From positions 1-64,000 of the forward strand of contig NZ_LRMM01000013.1 in the NCBI RefSeq assembly GCF_001647275.1: a stretch of 64,000 bases of DNA, read 5' to 3'. The notes below the pieces were generated by a model. It worked only from the letters and a program-made list of their open reading frames with translations, searched no databases and was not told the DNA's origin. The position numbers and the translations under genes are program-made. This stretch comes from Rufibacter ruber. Its GTDB lineage: Bacteria; Bacteroidota; Bacteroidia; Cytophagales; Hymenobacteraceae. Shown here piece after piece: positions 43,729 through 51,640 of the stretch. Each line of letters begins with the position of its first letter. Within the stretch, counting starts at the first letter, position 1.

Positions 43729-43828
43729 TAAATAGCCCACTAGCGTATTTTACAGTCAGCTCCCGCTGCGGCCGGGCGGTGAGACGGTTGGTTTCAGCGC
43801 TGAGGGCAACCCCGGGAGTAGGCTACTT

Positions 43829-43868
43829 CCTGTTTTAGGGCTACTTTTGCAAAAACAGCGCTAAAACG
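43829..43868. repeat. HP hairpin
   Basis: CCTGTTTTAGGGCTACTTTTG / AAAAACAGCGCTAAAACG; variant inner arm AGGGCTA against AGCGCT. In the gap before the radical SAM gene I see no other feature than this and the 163-bp element. Confidence 0.7.
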
Positions 43869-43953
43869 CATTTGTGCACAACCAACCGGTGCGGTTTCAC
43901 GTGCTACTCTTGCATCGGCGTAGCCGAACTTCACTGCTTAGCCCTTTGACCCC

Positions 43954-44979
43954 TTGACCAGAGGCACTTTACAGGACGGACTCAACTTAGCATCTAAACT
44001 CACGCCGCGCCGCGCCTGGAACGCGCTGCAGGTGGTGAGCAGCTATGCGTTGGCCCGCCTCACCAAGAAGCCCCGCCACTGGGGGAGCCCGGTGAGCATC
44101 TCGCTGGAACCCACCACCTCCTGCAACCTACGCTGCCCTGAGTGCCCCAGCGGCCTGCGGTCGTTCACCCGGCCCACGGGTATGCTGTCACCAGAGCTGT
44201 TCCGGCAGACCATTGACCAGCTGCATGACCGGCTGCTGTACCTGCTGTTCTATTTTCAGGGGGAGCCGTACCTGAACCCGTCGTTCCTGGAGCTGGTGAA
44301 ATACGCCGCCGGCAAGAACATTTACACCGCCACCTCTACCAACGCCCATTATTTAACCGAAGAAAACGCCCGCAAAACCGTAGAATCTGGGCTGGATCGC
44401 CTGATCATCTCCTTAGACGGCACCACCCAAGACGTGTACCAGCAGTACCGCGTGGGCGGAAAACTGGACAAGGTGCTGGAAGGCACCAAACGGCTGGTGA
44501 AATACAAGCGCGAACTGAAGAGCAAAACCCCGTACCTCATCTTCCAGTTTCTGGTGGTCAAGCCCAATGAGCACCAGATTGAAGACGCCAGGCAGCTGGC
44601 CAAAGCGCTGGGCGTAGATGACGTGTGGTTTAAGACCGCGCAGATCTATGACTATGAGCACGGCTCGCCGCTCATCCCCACCATTGATTATTACAGCCGT
44701 TACCAGGCGCAGCCCAACGGCAGGTATTCGCTTAAAAATAAACTGATTGACGGCTGCTGGAAGATGTGGCACTCCTGCGTCATCACCTGGGACGGCCTGG
44801 TGGTGCCCTGCTGCTTTGACAAAGACGCCCACTACCGCCTGGGCAACCTGCAGCAGCAAACCTTCAACGACCTCTGGAAGAGTGATGCCTACCGCCAGTT
44901 CAGGGGGTCGCTGCTGCAAAGCCGGAGCCAGCTAGACATGTGCCGCAACTGCTCAGAAGGCACCAAAGTCTGGGGGTAA
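43954..44979 (+). CDS. Radical SAM/SPASM domain protein
   Basis: 341 aa from a TTG start (no usable ATG before the radical SAM domain). The 4Fe-4S site is CNLRCPEC (CxxxCxxC) near residue 57, followed by FQGEPYLNPSF and SLDGTTQDVYQQYR. The C-terminal SPASM region has Cys in DGCWKMWHSCVITWDGLVVPCCFDK and MCRNCSEG for auxiliary clusters. Such proteins modify peptides or cofactors or take part in surface-glycan or lipid pathways; the substrate cannot be told. Single-gene unit. Confidence 0.92.
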   Translation: MTRGTLQDGLNLASKLTPRRAWNALQVVSSYALARLTKKPRHWGSPVSISLEPTTSCNLRCPECPSGLRSFTRPTGMLSPELFRQTIDQLHDRLLYLLFYFQGEPYLNPSFLELVKYAAGKNIYTATSTNAHYLTEENARKTVESGLDRLIISLDGTTQDVYQQYRVGGKLDKVLEGTKRLVKYKRELKSKTPYLIFQFLVVKPNEHQIEDARQLAKALGVDDVWFKTAQIYDYEHGSPLIPTIDYYSRYQAQPNGRYSLKNKLIDGCWKMWHSCVITWDGLVVPCCFDKDAHYRLGNLQQQTFNDLWKSDAYRQFRGSLLQSRSQLDMCRNCSEGTKVWG

Positions 44980-44990
44980 TCTCTGGTGAA

Positions 44991-45033
44991 AGCTGTTTTA
45001 GGGCTGTTTTTGGGAAAACAGGTCAAAAACAGC
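44991..45033. repeat. HP hairpin
   Basis: AGCTGTTTTAGGGCTGTTTTT / AAAACAGGTCAAAAACAGC. Outer arms GCTG/CAGC are a paired variant of CCTG/CAGG. Confidence 0.75.
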
Positions 45034-45093
45034 CGGTGGCTTTCTTGCACCGTCATGCAGGCGCAGCGGCAGGTATTTGCGTGGCCCCATTAG

Positions 45094-45121
45094 TTTGTGT
45101 ACCCCGCACGCGTTATCTTTC
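45094..45121 (+). promoter_or_regulatory. Candidate promoter of mscS
   Basis: TTTG (45094-45097), 16-nt spacer, TATCTTTC (45114-45121), leaving about 55 nt before the ATG. The spacer is shorter than the usual 19. Confidence 0.35.
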
Positions 45122-45184
45122 GTATGGGAGTTGTTGCCACGCTTTCAGCGGCTCCCAATTCTGTGACCTCTTACTTGCTCGCCT

Positions 45185-46260
45185 GTGACTGAACTTAATG
45201 AAGCTTTTCAACTTTTGTGGGGTAAACTGGAGCGCTGGCTCAAGCAGATTGTGCTCATGCTGCCTGAGCTTTTCCTGGCCACGGTTGTTTTAATTCTCTC
45301 TTTTTTAGTGGCCGCCTGGCCCGCCGGGCGTCAGATAAACTTCTCATCCGGTTCACGCACAGCAGCTCCCTCAATAACCTGGTGGGAACCACGGTGTACG
45401 TGGCCACCCTGGCCCTGGGTATTTTTTTCACCCTGAGCATTCTTAAGCTGGACAAGACCGTCACCACCTTGCTGGCGGGTGCCGGTATCATAGGTTTGGC
45501 CCTGGGTTTTGCATTTCAAGACATTGCAGCCAACTTTATCTCAGGGGTGATTATTGCCATCAGGAAACCGTTTGTGGTGGGTGATGTGATTGACACCAAT
45601 GAGCACTTTGGCACCATTGAGCGCATTAACCTGCGCACGGTAGACATAAGGCGGCAAACCGGTGAACTGGTGAAAATGCCTAACCGCAAGGTGTTTGAGT
45701 CTGCCCTGATCAACTACTCGCACTACGGCATCAGGCGCATTGACTTAAAGGTGGGCGTCTCTTATGCAGAGGACCTGGAGCGCGTGCAGCAGGTGGTGAA
45801 GGCGGCCATGGTAGACATCCCCAACATGATCTCAGGCAAAGAGGTAGAGGTGGTGTATGAGGAGTTTGGAGACAGCAGTATTAACTTTCTGGTGCGCTAC
45901 TGGATCCAGTACAAGCGCCAGACTGATTTTGTCTACGCCAAGAGCGAGGCCATTATGCGCATCAAGAAGGCGTTTGATCAGCACAACATTGAGATTCCGT
46001 TCCCAATACGTACGCTCAACTTTGGGGTGAAGGGCGGCAAAGACCTGTCTATCCAGCTCAAGGAGGCACTTCCGCAGTTGTCACAGCCGGCAGAGGCAGA
46101 GGAAGGTGCGGGGTCTCCTTTGTCCCCCTCTGCCACGGGCGGAGACCGGGACAAAGCAAAAGCGCCGAAGAATAGTCTTCGGCCGCTTTTGCTTTTGGTG
46201 ATTGGGGGCTTACACGCCGCTCTCATCTATGTTCTTACCCAAGTCTTCTACTTCTTTTAA
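45185..46260 (+). pseudogene. MscS-type mechanosensitive channel, frameshifted
   Basis: The first 45 codons (MTELNEAFQLLWGKLERW to LILSFLVA) are in one frame; the rest, RLARRASDKLLIRFTHSSS onward, is one base off. Adding one C at about 45313 (GGCCGCC to GGCCCGCC) restores one frame of about 358 aa. The second part is a complete MscS core: pore helix LAGAGIIGLALGFAFQDIAANFISG, then the beta domain (GDVIDTNEHFGTIERINLRTVDIRRQTGELVKMPN) and the C-terminal cytosolic domain. The product would be a turgor-release channel. The C-terminus also reads through a terminator hairpin and 50 bp of the opposite gene, so the natural stop may have been lost as well. Confidence 0.82.
46153..46196. terminator. 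Bidirectional terminator inside the mscS 3' end
   Basis: AAAGCAAAAGCG-CCGAAGA and TCTTCGGCCGCTTTTGCTTT form a long stem with one bulged C, flanked by T- and A-runs. It lies between the convergent mscS and the 112-aa gene, but within the open frame of mscS. Confidence 0.75.
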
Positions 46261-46548
46261 GAAGGCGTCTATGTTCTGGTCAGCGTACGGGCCGTAGGAG
46301 TTGGAGATTTTGCCTTTGGTACCGTCATTGCATTCAATGGCGTACAGAATGGCCATGTCATCTGGGTTGGTCTCGCCCTCAAAGCGGTAAAAGTCTACAA
46401 TTCTTACTTCATCAACGCTGTAGCTCTTGTCACCGCTGTAAGAGCAAAGGCGGTTATCTTCTGTGACCCTGAAATCTTCTGTATAGCCTTCATTTTTCAG
46501 CTTTGCCTCTACTTTCAGCTGGCTGGTAAGTTCTTCCTTGTCTTGCAT
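46210..46548 (-). CDS. Small cytosolic protein of unknown function
   Basis: 112 aa from MQDKEELTSQLKVEAKL; upstream codons to 46635 have no family likeness. Pattern LKNEGYTEDFRV, VDFYRFEGETNPDDMAILYAIECNDGTKGKISNSYGPYAD is that of a family common in Bacteroidota, often annotated phosphoribosylpyrophosphate synthetase without any PRPP-binding loop; that label is not supported by the sequence. Acidic C-terminus. Convergent with mscS, overlapping its apparent end by about 51 bp. Confidence 0.82.
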   Translation of the reverse strand: MQDKEELTSQLKVEAKLKNEGYTEDFRVTEDNRLCSYSGDKSYSVDEVRIVDFYRFEGETNPDDMAILYAIECNDGTKGKISNSYGPYADQNIDAFLKEVEDLGKNIDESGV

Positions 46549-46680
46549 AGCTAGTATGGTTAGGTATGGTGAATAGCTTTTGTTCGTATTTGGGCTATAC
46601 GTAAAACAAACCGTTTGTTGCCGGGTTATATTCAAAATATAATATTCTTCGCCGTAAAGGCGCGTAAGGTGTAAAGCAAT

Positions 46681-46688
46681 TATATTTG
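46681..46688 (+). promoter_or_regulatory. Candidate -7 box of the histidine kinase gene
   Basis: TATATTTG, an exact fit to TAnnTTTG, then CACCCGC. It implies a leader of about 125 nt in which a 52-codon open frame starts at 46702. Confidence 0.5.
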
Positions 46689-46822
46689 CACCCGCAACGT
46701 TATGTTTACCAGAAAAGCTGCCATTATCTTAACTCCCCTGATAGATAAGACCCTGCTTATTAAGAGACTTTTTGTTTCAGGCAGATACCCAGTGATACGC
46801 TGCCTTCATTTTCACTATCAGG

Positions 46823-48697
46823 ATGTTACCAGAAGTAGATTTCTTCAAAGCCGTCATTGACTCTATTGAGGAGGGCGTGCTGCTCCAGAACCGCGCCGCG
46901 GAGATTGTGGGGTTCAATGAAAAAGCCCTCCAACTGCTGCACCTCAGCAAGCCACAGCTGCTAAACCCCGGTTCTCACCCAGAGGGCTGGGAACTGGTAG
47001 ATGCCTCTGGGGCAGTTATTCCGGAAGACCAGTACCCCTGCCAGCTTACGTTACAGACGGGTGCCCCTCAGCAGGATGTGTTAACCGGGGTCAAGGTGAA
47101 AGGCAAGATCTCGCCTTGGCTAAAGATCAGCACCAAGTTGCTCACCCTGAACCAGGGGGCGTTTGTCATGGTCACCCTGCTGGATGTGACAGAGCATTAC
47201 TGGCTGGAGGATGAACTGCGGCAGAGTGAGGAACGCTGGCACCTGGCGGTAGACGGCAGCAGCCTGGGGGTCTGGGACTGGCGCGTTGAGCGCCAGGAGA
47301 CCTATTTCTCCAACACCTGGAAAAAAATGATAGGCTACAGCGAGACTGAGCTGAGCAATGACATAAGAGAGTGGGAAGACCGCATTCACCCAGATGACAA
47401 ACCCCGGGTGATGGGCATTATCAAAAGACTTACCCGCGGCGAATACTCCACCTCCCAGATAGAGCACCGGCTGCGCTGCAAAGACGGCTCTTACAAATGG
47501 ATTCTCACCTCTGGCAAGGTCATGACCCGCTCCGCCTCAGGCAAGCCGCTCCGGTTAGTGGGCACGCTCAAAGACATTCATGACCGCAAGATGGCTGAGC
47601 AGCAGCTGCGGCTCAGTGAAAGCAAGTTCTCCAAGACCTTTTACTTCTCGTCTATAGGGCTGGCCCTGGTTTCCCCGGAAGGTGCCTGGATGGAGGTAAA
47701 CCCCGCCCTCTGCCAGATGCTGGGGTACACACAGGATGAGCTGCAGGCCAAAACCTTTCAGGACATCACCCACCCAGATGACCTGGGCGCAGACCTGGAC
47801 AACGTGCAGCGCATGCTGAGCCGGGAGATCACGTCTTACCAGATGGAGAAGCGGTACTTTCACAAAGACGGGCACCTCATCTGGGTACTGCTCTCGGTAT
47901 CACTGGTGTGGGACACGGCGGGCCAGCCGTCTTTCTTCATTTCTCAGATCATAGACATCAGCCATTCCAAGAATCTGATTGCCCAGCTGGAAGACAACAA
48001 CCAGAAGCTGCGCATCACCACCCATGACCTGGAAAACAAGATTCACCAGCTGGAAGAGTTCAACCGCATTGTCTCCCACAACCTGCGGGGGCCCGCCGGC
48101 AATGTGCGGCTCATGCTGGATCTGTTGCCCACTGACCTGCCGCAGGCCATAGAGGTGCCGGCTTTCCAGATGCTGCTCAAATCAAGCGACGCCCTGAACG
48201 AGACGTTGGCTGACCTCATGAACATTGTAGAGGCGCGCATGAACAAGAACATTGCGTATGACACCTGCTCCTTTAAAGAGGTGCTGGAGAAAACCTACAG
48301 TGCCCTGGAGGGGCAGATCCTCAACAGCCACGCCCGCATTGAAGAAGACCTGGCGCTTGAAACCGTGGCCTACCCTAAAATTTATTTAGAGAGCATTCTT
48401 TACAACCTGCTGAGCAATGCCCTCAAGTACAGCCAGAAGGGGGTTTACCCGCATATCAAGATCAAAACCTACACTGCCAAAGGCAGAACGGTGCTGTCTG
48501 TCAGGGACAATGGCCTGGGCATTGACCTCAAGCGGTACGGCAATGACATCTTTAAACTGAAGAAAATCTTCCACAAGGGGTTTGACAGCAGGGGAGTGGG
48601 GCTCTTTCTGGTGAAAAACCAAATTGAAACCCTGGGGGGCACTATTCAAGTAAAGAGCAAGCCCTTGGTAGGCAGCAAATTCATAGTAACCTTTTAA
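46823..48697 (+). CDS. PAS-domain sensor histidine kinase
   Basis: 624 aa, no membrane segment, so it senses in the cytosol. Three PAS domains: about 5-130 (FKAVIDSIEEGVLLQNRAAEI), about 135-265 (WHLAVDGSSLGVWDWRVERQETYFSNTWKKMIGY) and about 265-395 (FYFSSIGLALVSPEGAWMEVNPALCQMLGY). A coiled linker leads to the dimerisation domain with phospho-acceptor His419 in RIVSHNLRGPAGN. The ATPase has the N box (YNLLSNALKYS), G1 (VRDNGLGIDL) and G2 (RGVGLFLVKNQ). It likely passes phosphate to the response regulator encoded 9 bp downstream. The signal is unknown. Confidence 0.93.
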   Translation: MLPEVDFFKAVIDSIEEGVLLQNRAAEIVGFNEKALQLLHLSKPQLLNPGSHPEGWELVDASGAVIPEDQYPCQLTLQTGAPQQDVLTGVKVKGKISPWLKISTKLLTLNQGAFVMVTLLDVTEHYWLEDELRQSEERWHLAVDGSSLGVWDWRVERQETYFSNTWKKMIGYSETELSNDIREWEDRIHPDDKPRVMGIIKRLTRGEYSTSQIEHRLRCKDGSYKWILTSGKVMTRSASGKPLRLVGTLKDIHDRKMAEQQLRLSESKFSKTFYFSSIGLALVSPEGAWMEVNPALCQMLGYTQDELQAKTFQDITHPDDLGADLDNVQRMLSREITSYQMEKRYFHKDGHLIWVLLSVSLVWDTAGQPSFFISQIIDISHSKNLIAQLEDNNQKLRITTHDLENKIHQLEEFNRIVSHNLRGPAGNVRLMLDLLPTDLPQAIEVPAFQMLLKSSDALNETLADLMNIVEARMNKNIAYDTCSFKEVLEKTYSALEGQILNSHARIEEDLALETVAYPKIYLESILYNLLSNALKYSQKGVYPHIKIKTYTAKGRTVLSVRDNGLGIDLKRYGNDIFKLKKIFHKGFDSRGVGLFLVKNQIETLGGTIQVKSKPLVGSKFIVTF

Positions 48698-48706
48698 CTT
48701 CTCCTA

Positions 48707-49117
48707 ATGACTGTTTTGTCAAGCATTTGCCTGATAGATGATGACAACATCTACCAATACTACTCCAAAAGCCTCATTCTCACCTCTGGCAAGGCCGAAA
48801 AGGTACTTCAGTTCTTTGACGGCCAGGAAGCCCTGGAGTTTCTCACCCAACACCAGCACGAGGCCGGGCTGCTGCCAGAACTGATTCTGCTGGACCTGGA
48901 GATGCCCTACATGGACGGCTGGCAGTTCCTGGACCAGTTCTCCCAACTGCAGTTAGCCAAAGAAGTCACCCTGTACATTGCCAGCTCTTCGGCCAGTATG
49001 ATAGACCAGGACCGGGCAAAGAAGTACTCCCAGGTGAAAGGATACATGATCAAACCCATGCGCGCCGAGCAGTTTGTAGAAATCATCAATTCTGTCACCA
49101 ACACCCCTGAAGCATAA
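48707..49117 (+). CDS. Single-domain response regulator
   Basis: 136 aa receiver domain without output domain. Acidic pocket Asp11-Asp13 (CLIDDDNIYQ), phospho-acceptor Asp63 (LILLDLEMPYMDGW), switch Ser in IASSSAS and Lys116 (GYMIKPMR). It starts 9 bp after the kinase gene, so the two form a two-component pair. Such CheY-like proteins act by protein contacts, for example in a phosphorelay. Confidence 0.93.
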   Translation: MTVLSSICLIDDDNIYQYYSKSLILTSGKAEKVLQFFDGQEALEFLTQHQHEAGLLPELILLDLEMPYMDGWQFLDQFSQLQLAKEVTLYIASSSASMIDQDRAKKYSQVKGYMIKPMRAEQFVEIINSVTNTPEA

Positions 49118-49121
49118 AAAA

Positions 49122-49162
49122 AACCGGTTTCAGCCTGCTCCTTCTGTCAGGCTAAACCGGTT
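49122..49162 (+). terminator. Terminator of the two-component operon
   Basis: AACCGGTTT-CAGCCTG and CAGGCT-AAACCGGTT pair over 15 bp with one bulge. It lies 4 bp past the response-regulator stop and may serve the convergent gene too. Confidence 0.8.
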
Positions 49163-49182
49163 CTACAGGCTCCCTCTCTCCT

Positions 49183-49371
49183 TTACGGCCTTGCCGAAGC
49201 ACGTTTCGCCTGTATCTCGCGCTCAATCTTTTTCAGGTCAATAGCAGAGCACGCCCCGCCGCAGCCTTTGGCGCACCCCGCCTCTTTGGCGAAGAAGCTC
49301 TTGTAGCCCATGCGCAGCAGGTACCCCGCCGCTACCGCAAAAATCAAGAAGATGATGATTTCCTGTACCAT
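49183..49371 (-). CDS. FeoB-associated Cys-rich membrane protein
   Basis: 62 aa from MVQEIIIFLIFAVAAGYLLRM: one N-terminal membrane helix, then GCAKGCGGACSAIDLKKIE, the Cys cluster (CxxxCGGxC) of the family usually located next to the ferrous-iron transporter FeoB. No feoA or feoB is near, which is unusual if the name holds. The longer frame to 49470 has no support. Convergent with the response regulator. Confidence 0.85.
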   Translation of the reverse strand: MVQEIIIFLIFAVAAGYLLRMGYKSFFAKEAGCAKGCGGACSAIDLKKIEREIQAKRASARP

Positions 49372-49446
49372 AACGCAAAGATAACGCCCGCCACGGGATA
49401 AATAGTTTAGTCTTGGGCAGAAAAGGGAGGTATACCTGAGGCAATT

Positions 49447-49488
49447 CCTGTTTCCGGGCTGTTTTCCCAAAAACAGCCCGGAAACAGG
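49447..49488. repeat. HP hairpin, perfect
   Basis: CCTGTTTCCGGGCTG / CAGCCCGGAAACAGG, loop region TTTTCCCAAAAA. Here TTTT of the outer arm is TTTCC and the right arm GGAAA, a paired double change. Confidence 0.9.
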
Positions 49489-49508
49489 AGCTACTGCTCA
49501 AGAAATGA

Positions 49509-50645
49509 TTAGCTGTTCTGCACTTCCTCAATGATCCAATCAATCACTTCAATAAATTTTTGAAGCTGCTTTTCATCTGTTAGAAGATGAAGCCGAAAAC
49601 TGGGACGCATTGTAACCTTATCTCTGGCTATAGAAACACCTTCAATCTGATTTAGCCGCTCTAATAATTCAAGACGCTTTTGCTCGTGTTGAAATGCTGG
49701 TTGGTCTTTGTAATACTGGAAGTACATTTCCACATATCCATTCGTCCATACTCCAAACAGCCGATAGTCGTGTCCATTTCTGTGGAAAACAGGCTGGTAA
49801 GACCCTAATTGATGCCCTCTTCCATACCTAACCCGTGTAACTTTAGGTGTAAAATAATCAAGTAGCTCTTTTGCAATGCCAGCTTCTCTACTGCCGCATT
49901 GGTTAAAAAGTTCATCAAAAAAAGCATCTTGGGTCCAGCGATCTGCCCTTCCTCTGGAAATATTCTTCAGGTCCTCAGCCACAGTAGTCTGGCCAATCAC
50001 GCGGGGCACCAGCGTTTTCAGGTTGTTCTGCCCAATGAACTGCTTGATCTCTAGCCCCAGAATCTCGGCGGTTTGCATCTGCTCGTTCAAAAATTCAATG
50101 ATGCGCTGTAGCTCTTTGGGGATTTTGTCAGCAATGATGAGCATTCTTATTTTGCCGGCCTTCAGATTGGTCTTGGTAAGCTCCCAGAAGGTTTCCGACT
50201 CCATTTCGGCTGCCAGAAACTCCTCCAGCACCCGCTCACATTGACTGCCCCGGGCTTTGCACTGCTCCTCAAACCTGCGCTGTATCTCCCCAATGGACCA
50301 ATAGGAGACGGCATTGGCCGCATAATCTAATATTTGCCCAATTACTTCGCGCCTAATTCTGGAATCAGTGCTGCGTTTTACTTCTACCAGCGTAGGCACC
50401 CCATCCTGGTCAATAAACAGATGATCTAAAGACCAGCGGTTACCAGCGTTCTCTTCATCTGGCACGCCAAACTCACGGGAGATCAACAGCCAGCGCCTAG
50501 GGTTGTCTTTGTTAATCTGGCTTCCTGAAATAAGATTGGGATAATCTGCCAGCAATTGCTGGAGCAAATCTTCTGAGTCATAGGTAGCCTCATTTAACTC
50601 TACCAGCTTTCTATTCTCATCCAGAAGGAAAATTGTTTCGCCCAT
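49509..50645 (-). CDS. PD-(D/E)XK nuclease-like protein, function unknown
   Basis: 378 aa. Residues 72-110 show a nuclease core: WSLDHLFIDQDGVPTLVEVKRS with Asp74/Asp79, Glu88 and Lys90, then a QxxxY-like GQILDYAANA (Gln104, Tyr108). This fits the PD-(D/E)XK superfamily of the RecB/NucS/DUF91 type. The C-terminal part (about 240-378) is of another character (SYQPVFHRNGHDYRLFGVWTNGYVEMYF), and its codons are more A+T-rich than the neighbours, which suggests a different origin of this half. No other defence or repair gene is next to it. It could be a stand-alone nuclease or a restriction-type effector. Confidence 0.75.
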   Translation of the reverse strand: MGETIFLLDENRKLVELNEATYDSEDLLQQLLADYPNLISGSQINKDNPRRWLLISREFGVPDEENAGNRWSLDHLFIDQDGVPTLVEVKRSTDSRIRREVIGQILDYAANAVSYWSIGEIQRRFEEQCKARGSQCERVLEEFLAAEMESETFWELTKTNLKAGKIRMLIIADKIPKELQRIIEFLNEQMQTAEILGLEIKQFIGQNNLKTLVPRVIGQTTVAEDLKNISRGRADRWTQDAFFDELFNQCGSREAGIAKELLDYFTPKVTRVRYGRGHQLGSYQPVFHRNGHDYRLFGVWTNGYVEMYFQYYKDQPAFQHEQKRLELLERLNQIEGVSIARDKVTMRPSFRLHLLTDEKQLQKFIEVIDWIIEEVQNS

Positions 50646-50702
50646 GCCTGTTTAGTTGATCCATCCAAAATAGCGAATTGAACAGTACCATAGGCGATTG
50701 GC

Positions 50703-50747
50703 TTCCTGTTTCCGGGCTGTTTTTCTTAAAACAGCCCGGAAACAGAA
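50703..50747. repeat. HP hairpin
   Basis: TTCCTGTTTCCGGGCTG / CAGCCCGGAAACAGAA, loop TTTTTCTTAAAA; same TTTCC variant as the copy 1.2 kb away. It touches the stop of the inositol phosphatase gene. Confidence 0.88.
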
Positions 50748-50748
50748 A

Positions 50749-51549
50749 CTACTCCTTCCAGAATGGCTCAATCAACTTCAGCATTTCCTCCTGTACCGCG
50801 GGGCTGTTGCTCACGCAGATCTCCCGCCCGAAGACGTAGTTCTGGCCACCCCTGAAATCAGTGACCTGGCCACCGGCTTCCTGCACCAGAATAGCGCCGC
50901 CCGCCACGTCATAGGAGTTGATGTTGAATTCAAAGTAACCTTCAAAGCGGCCGCAGGCCACGTAGGCCAGGTCCAGCGCGGCAGAACCCAATCTGCGCAC
51001 GCCGTGGCAGCTTTGCATGAAGGAGCCCATGACCTGCAGGTATTTCTGCATGAGGTCAAAGCTGTAGTACGGGAAGCCGGTGGCAATGAGGCCATCTCCC
51101 AGCGTGGCGGCTTTGGAGACGTAAATGCGCTGGTCGTTGCAGTAGGCGCCGCCGCCTTTAATGGCGTGGTAGCACTCGTCACGGGTAATGTCATAGACCA
51201 CGCCCAGCACCAGCTCCTCCTGCTGCATGAGCGCAATGCTCACCGAGTACACCGGCAGTCCGTGAATGAAGTTGGTGGTGCCGTCCAGCGGGTCAATGAT
51301 CCAGTTGTATTCCTCGCCGCGTTCGTTTTTGGTCTCTTCCTCGGTGATGAAACCTGCCGTGGGGAGTAGTTGCTCCAGCCCTTCCACCAGCTGCTTTTCG
51401 GCCTCTTTGTCTACGTAGGAAACCAGGTTGTTCAGGCCTTTCTCCTCCATTTTGGAGCGGTCAAAGTTCTGGGCTTCGGTGCTGATGAAGCGGCCTACTG
51501 CTTTGGTGAGGGTAACTACCTGGTCGCGGAGCGCGGATAAGTCTGTCAT
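50749..51549 (-). CDS. Inositol monophosphatase family protein
   Basis: 266 aa from MTDLSALRDQV; upstream codons to 51678 read through an HP repeat. The Mg-binding motifs are present: GFITEEET (Glu), WIIDPLDGTTNFIHGLP (Asp, Asp, Gly-Thr) and the second SYDVAGGAILVQEAGG (Asp). It dephosphorylates inositol-1-phosphate or related sugar phosphates; bacterial members often act also on other phosphates. Stand-alone between two HP elements. Confidence 0.94.
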   Translation of the reverse strand: MTDLSALRDQVVTLTKAVGRFISTEAQNFDRSKMEEKGLNNLVSYVDKEAEKQLVEGLEQLLPTAGFITEEETKNERGEEYNWIIDPLDGTTNFIHGLPVYSVSIALMQQEELVLGVVYDITRDECYHAIKGGGAYCNDQRIYVSKAATLGDGLIATGFPYYSFDLMQKYLQVMGSFMQSCHGVRRLGSAALDLAYVACGRFEGYFEFNINSYDVAGGAILVQEAGGQVTDFRGGQNYVFGREICVSNSPAVQEEMLKLIEPFWKE

Positions 51550-51583
51550 GGTGTCTAAAAATGAGGTACGTCTGTTACTATTA

Positions 51584-51621
51584 CGTTTTCGGCCGAGTTT
51601 TTGGGAAAACAGCGAAAACAG
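51584..51621. repeat. HP hairpin, degenerate
   Basis: CGTTTTCGGCCGAGTTTTT then GGGAAAACAGCGAAAACAG: the inner right arm has lost CC. It lies between lnt and the inositol phosphatase gene. Confidence 0.6.
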
Positions 51622-51640
51622 AAAAATATTTAAGTAAATG

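Noticed and set aside
46210-46548. Phosphoribosylpyrophosphate synthetase function
   Set aside because: The family is often labelled so, but a 112-aa protein without a PRPP loop cannot be a PRPP synthetase.
46702-46860. 52-codon frame (MFTRKAAIILTPLIDK...) in the leader of the histidine kinase gene
   Set aside because: Overlaps the kinase start in another frame and has no family likeness; could be a leader peptide, but nothing supports it.
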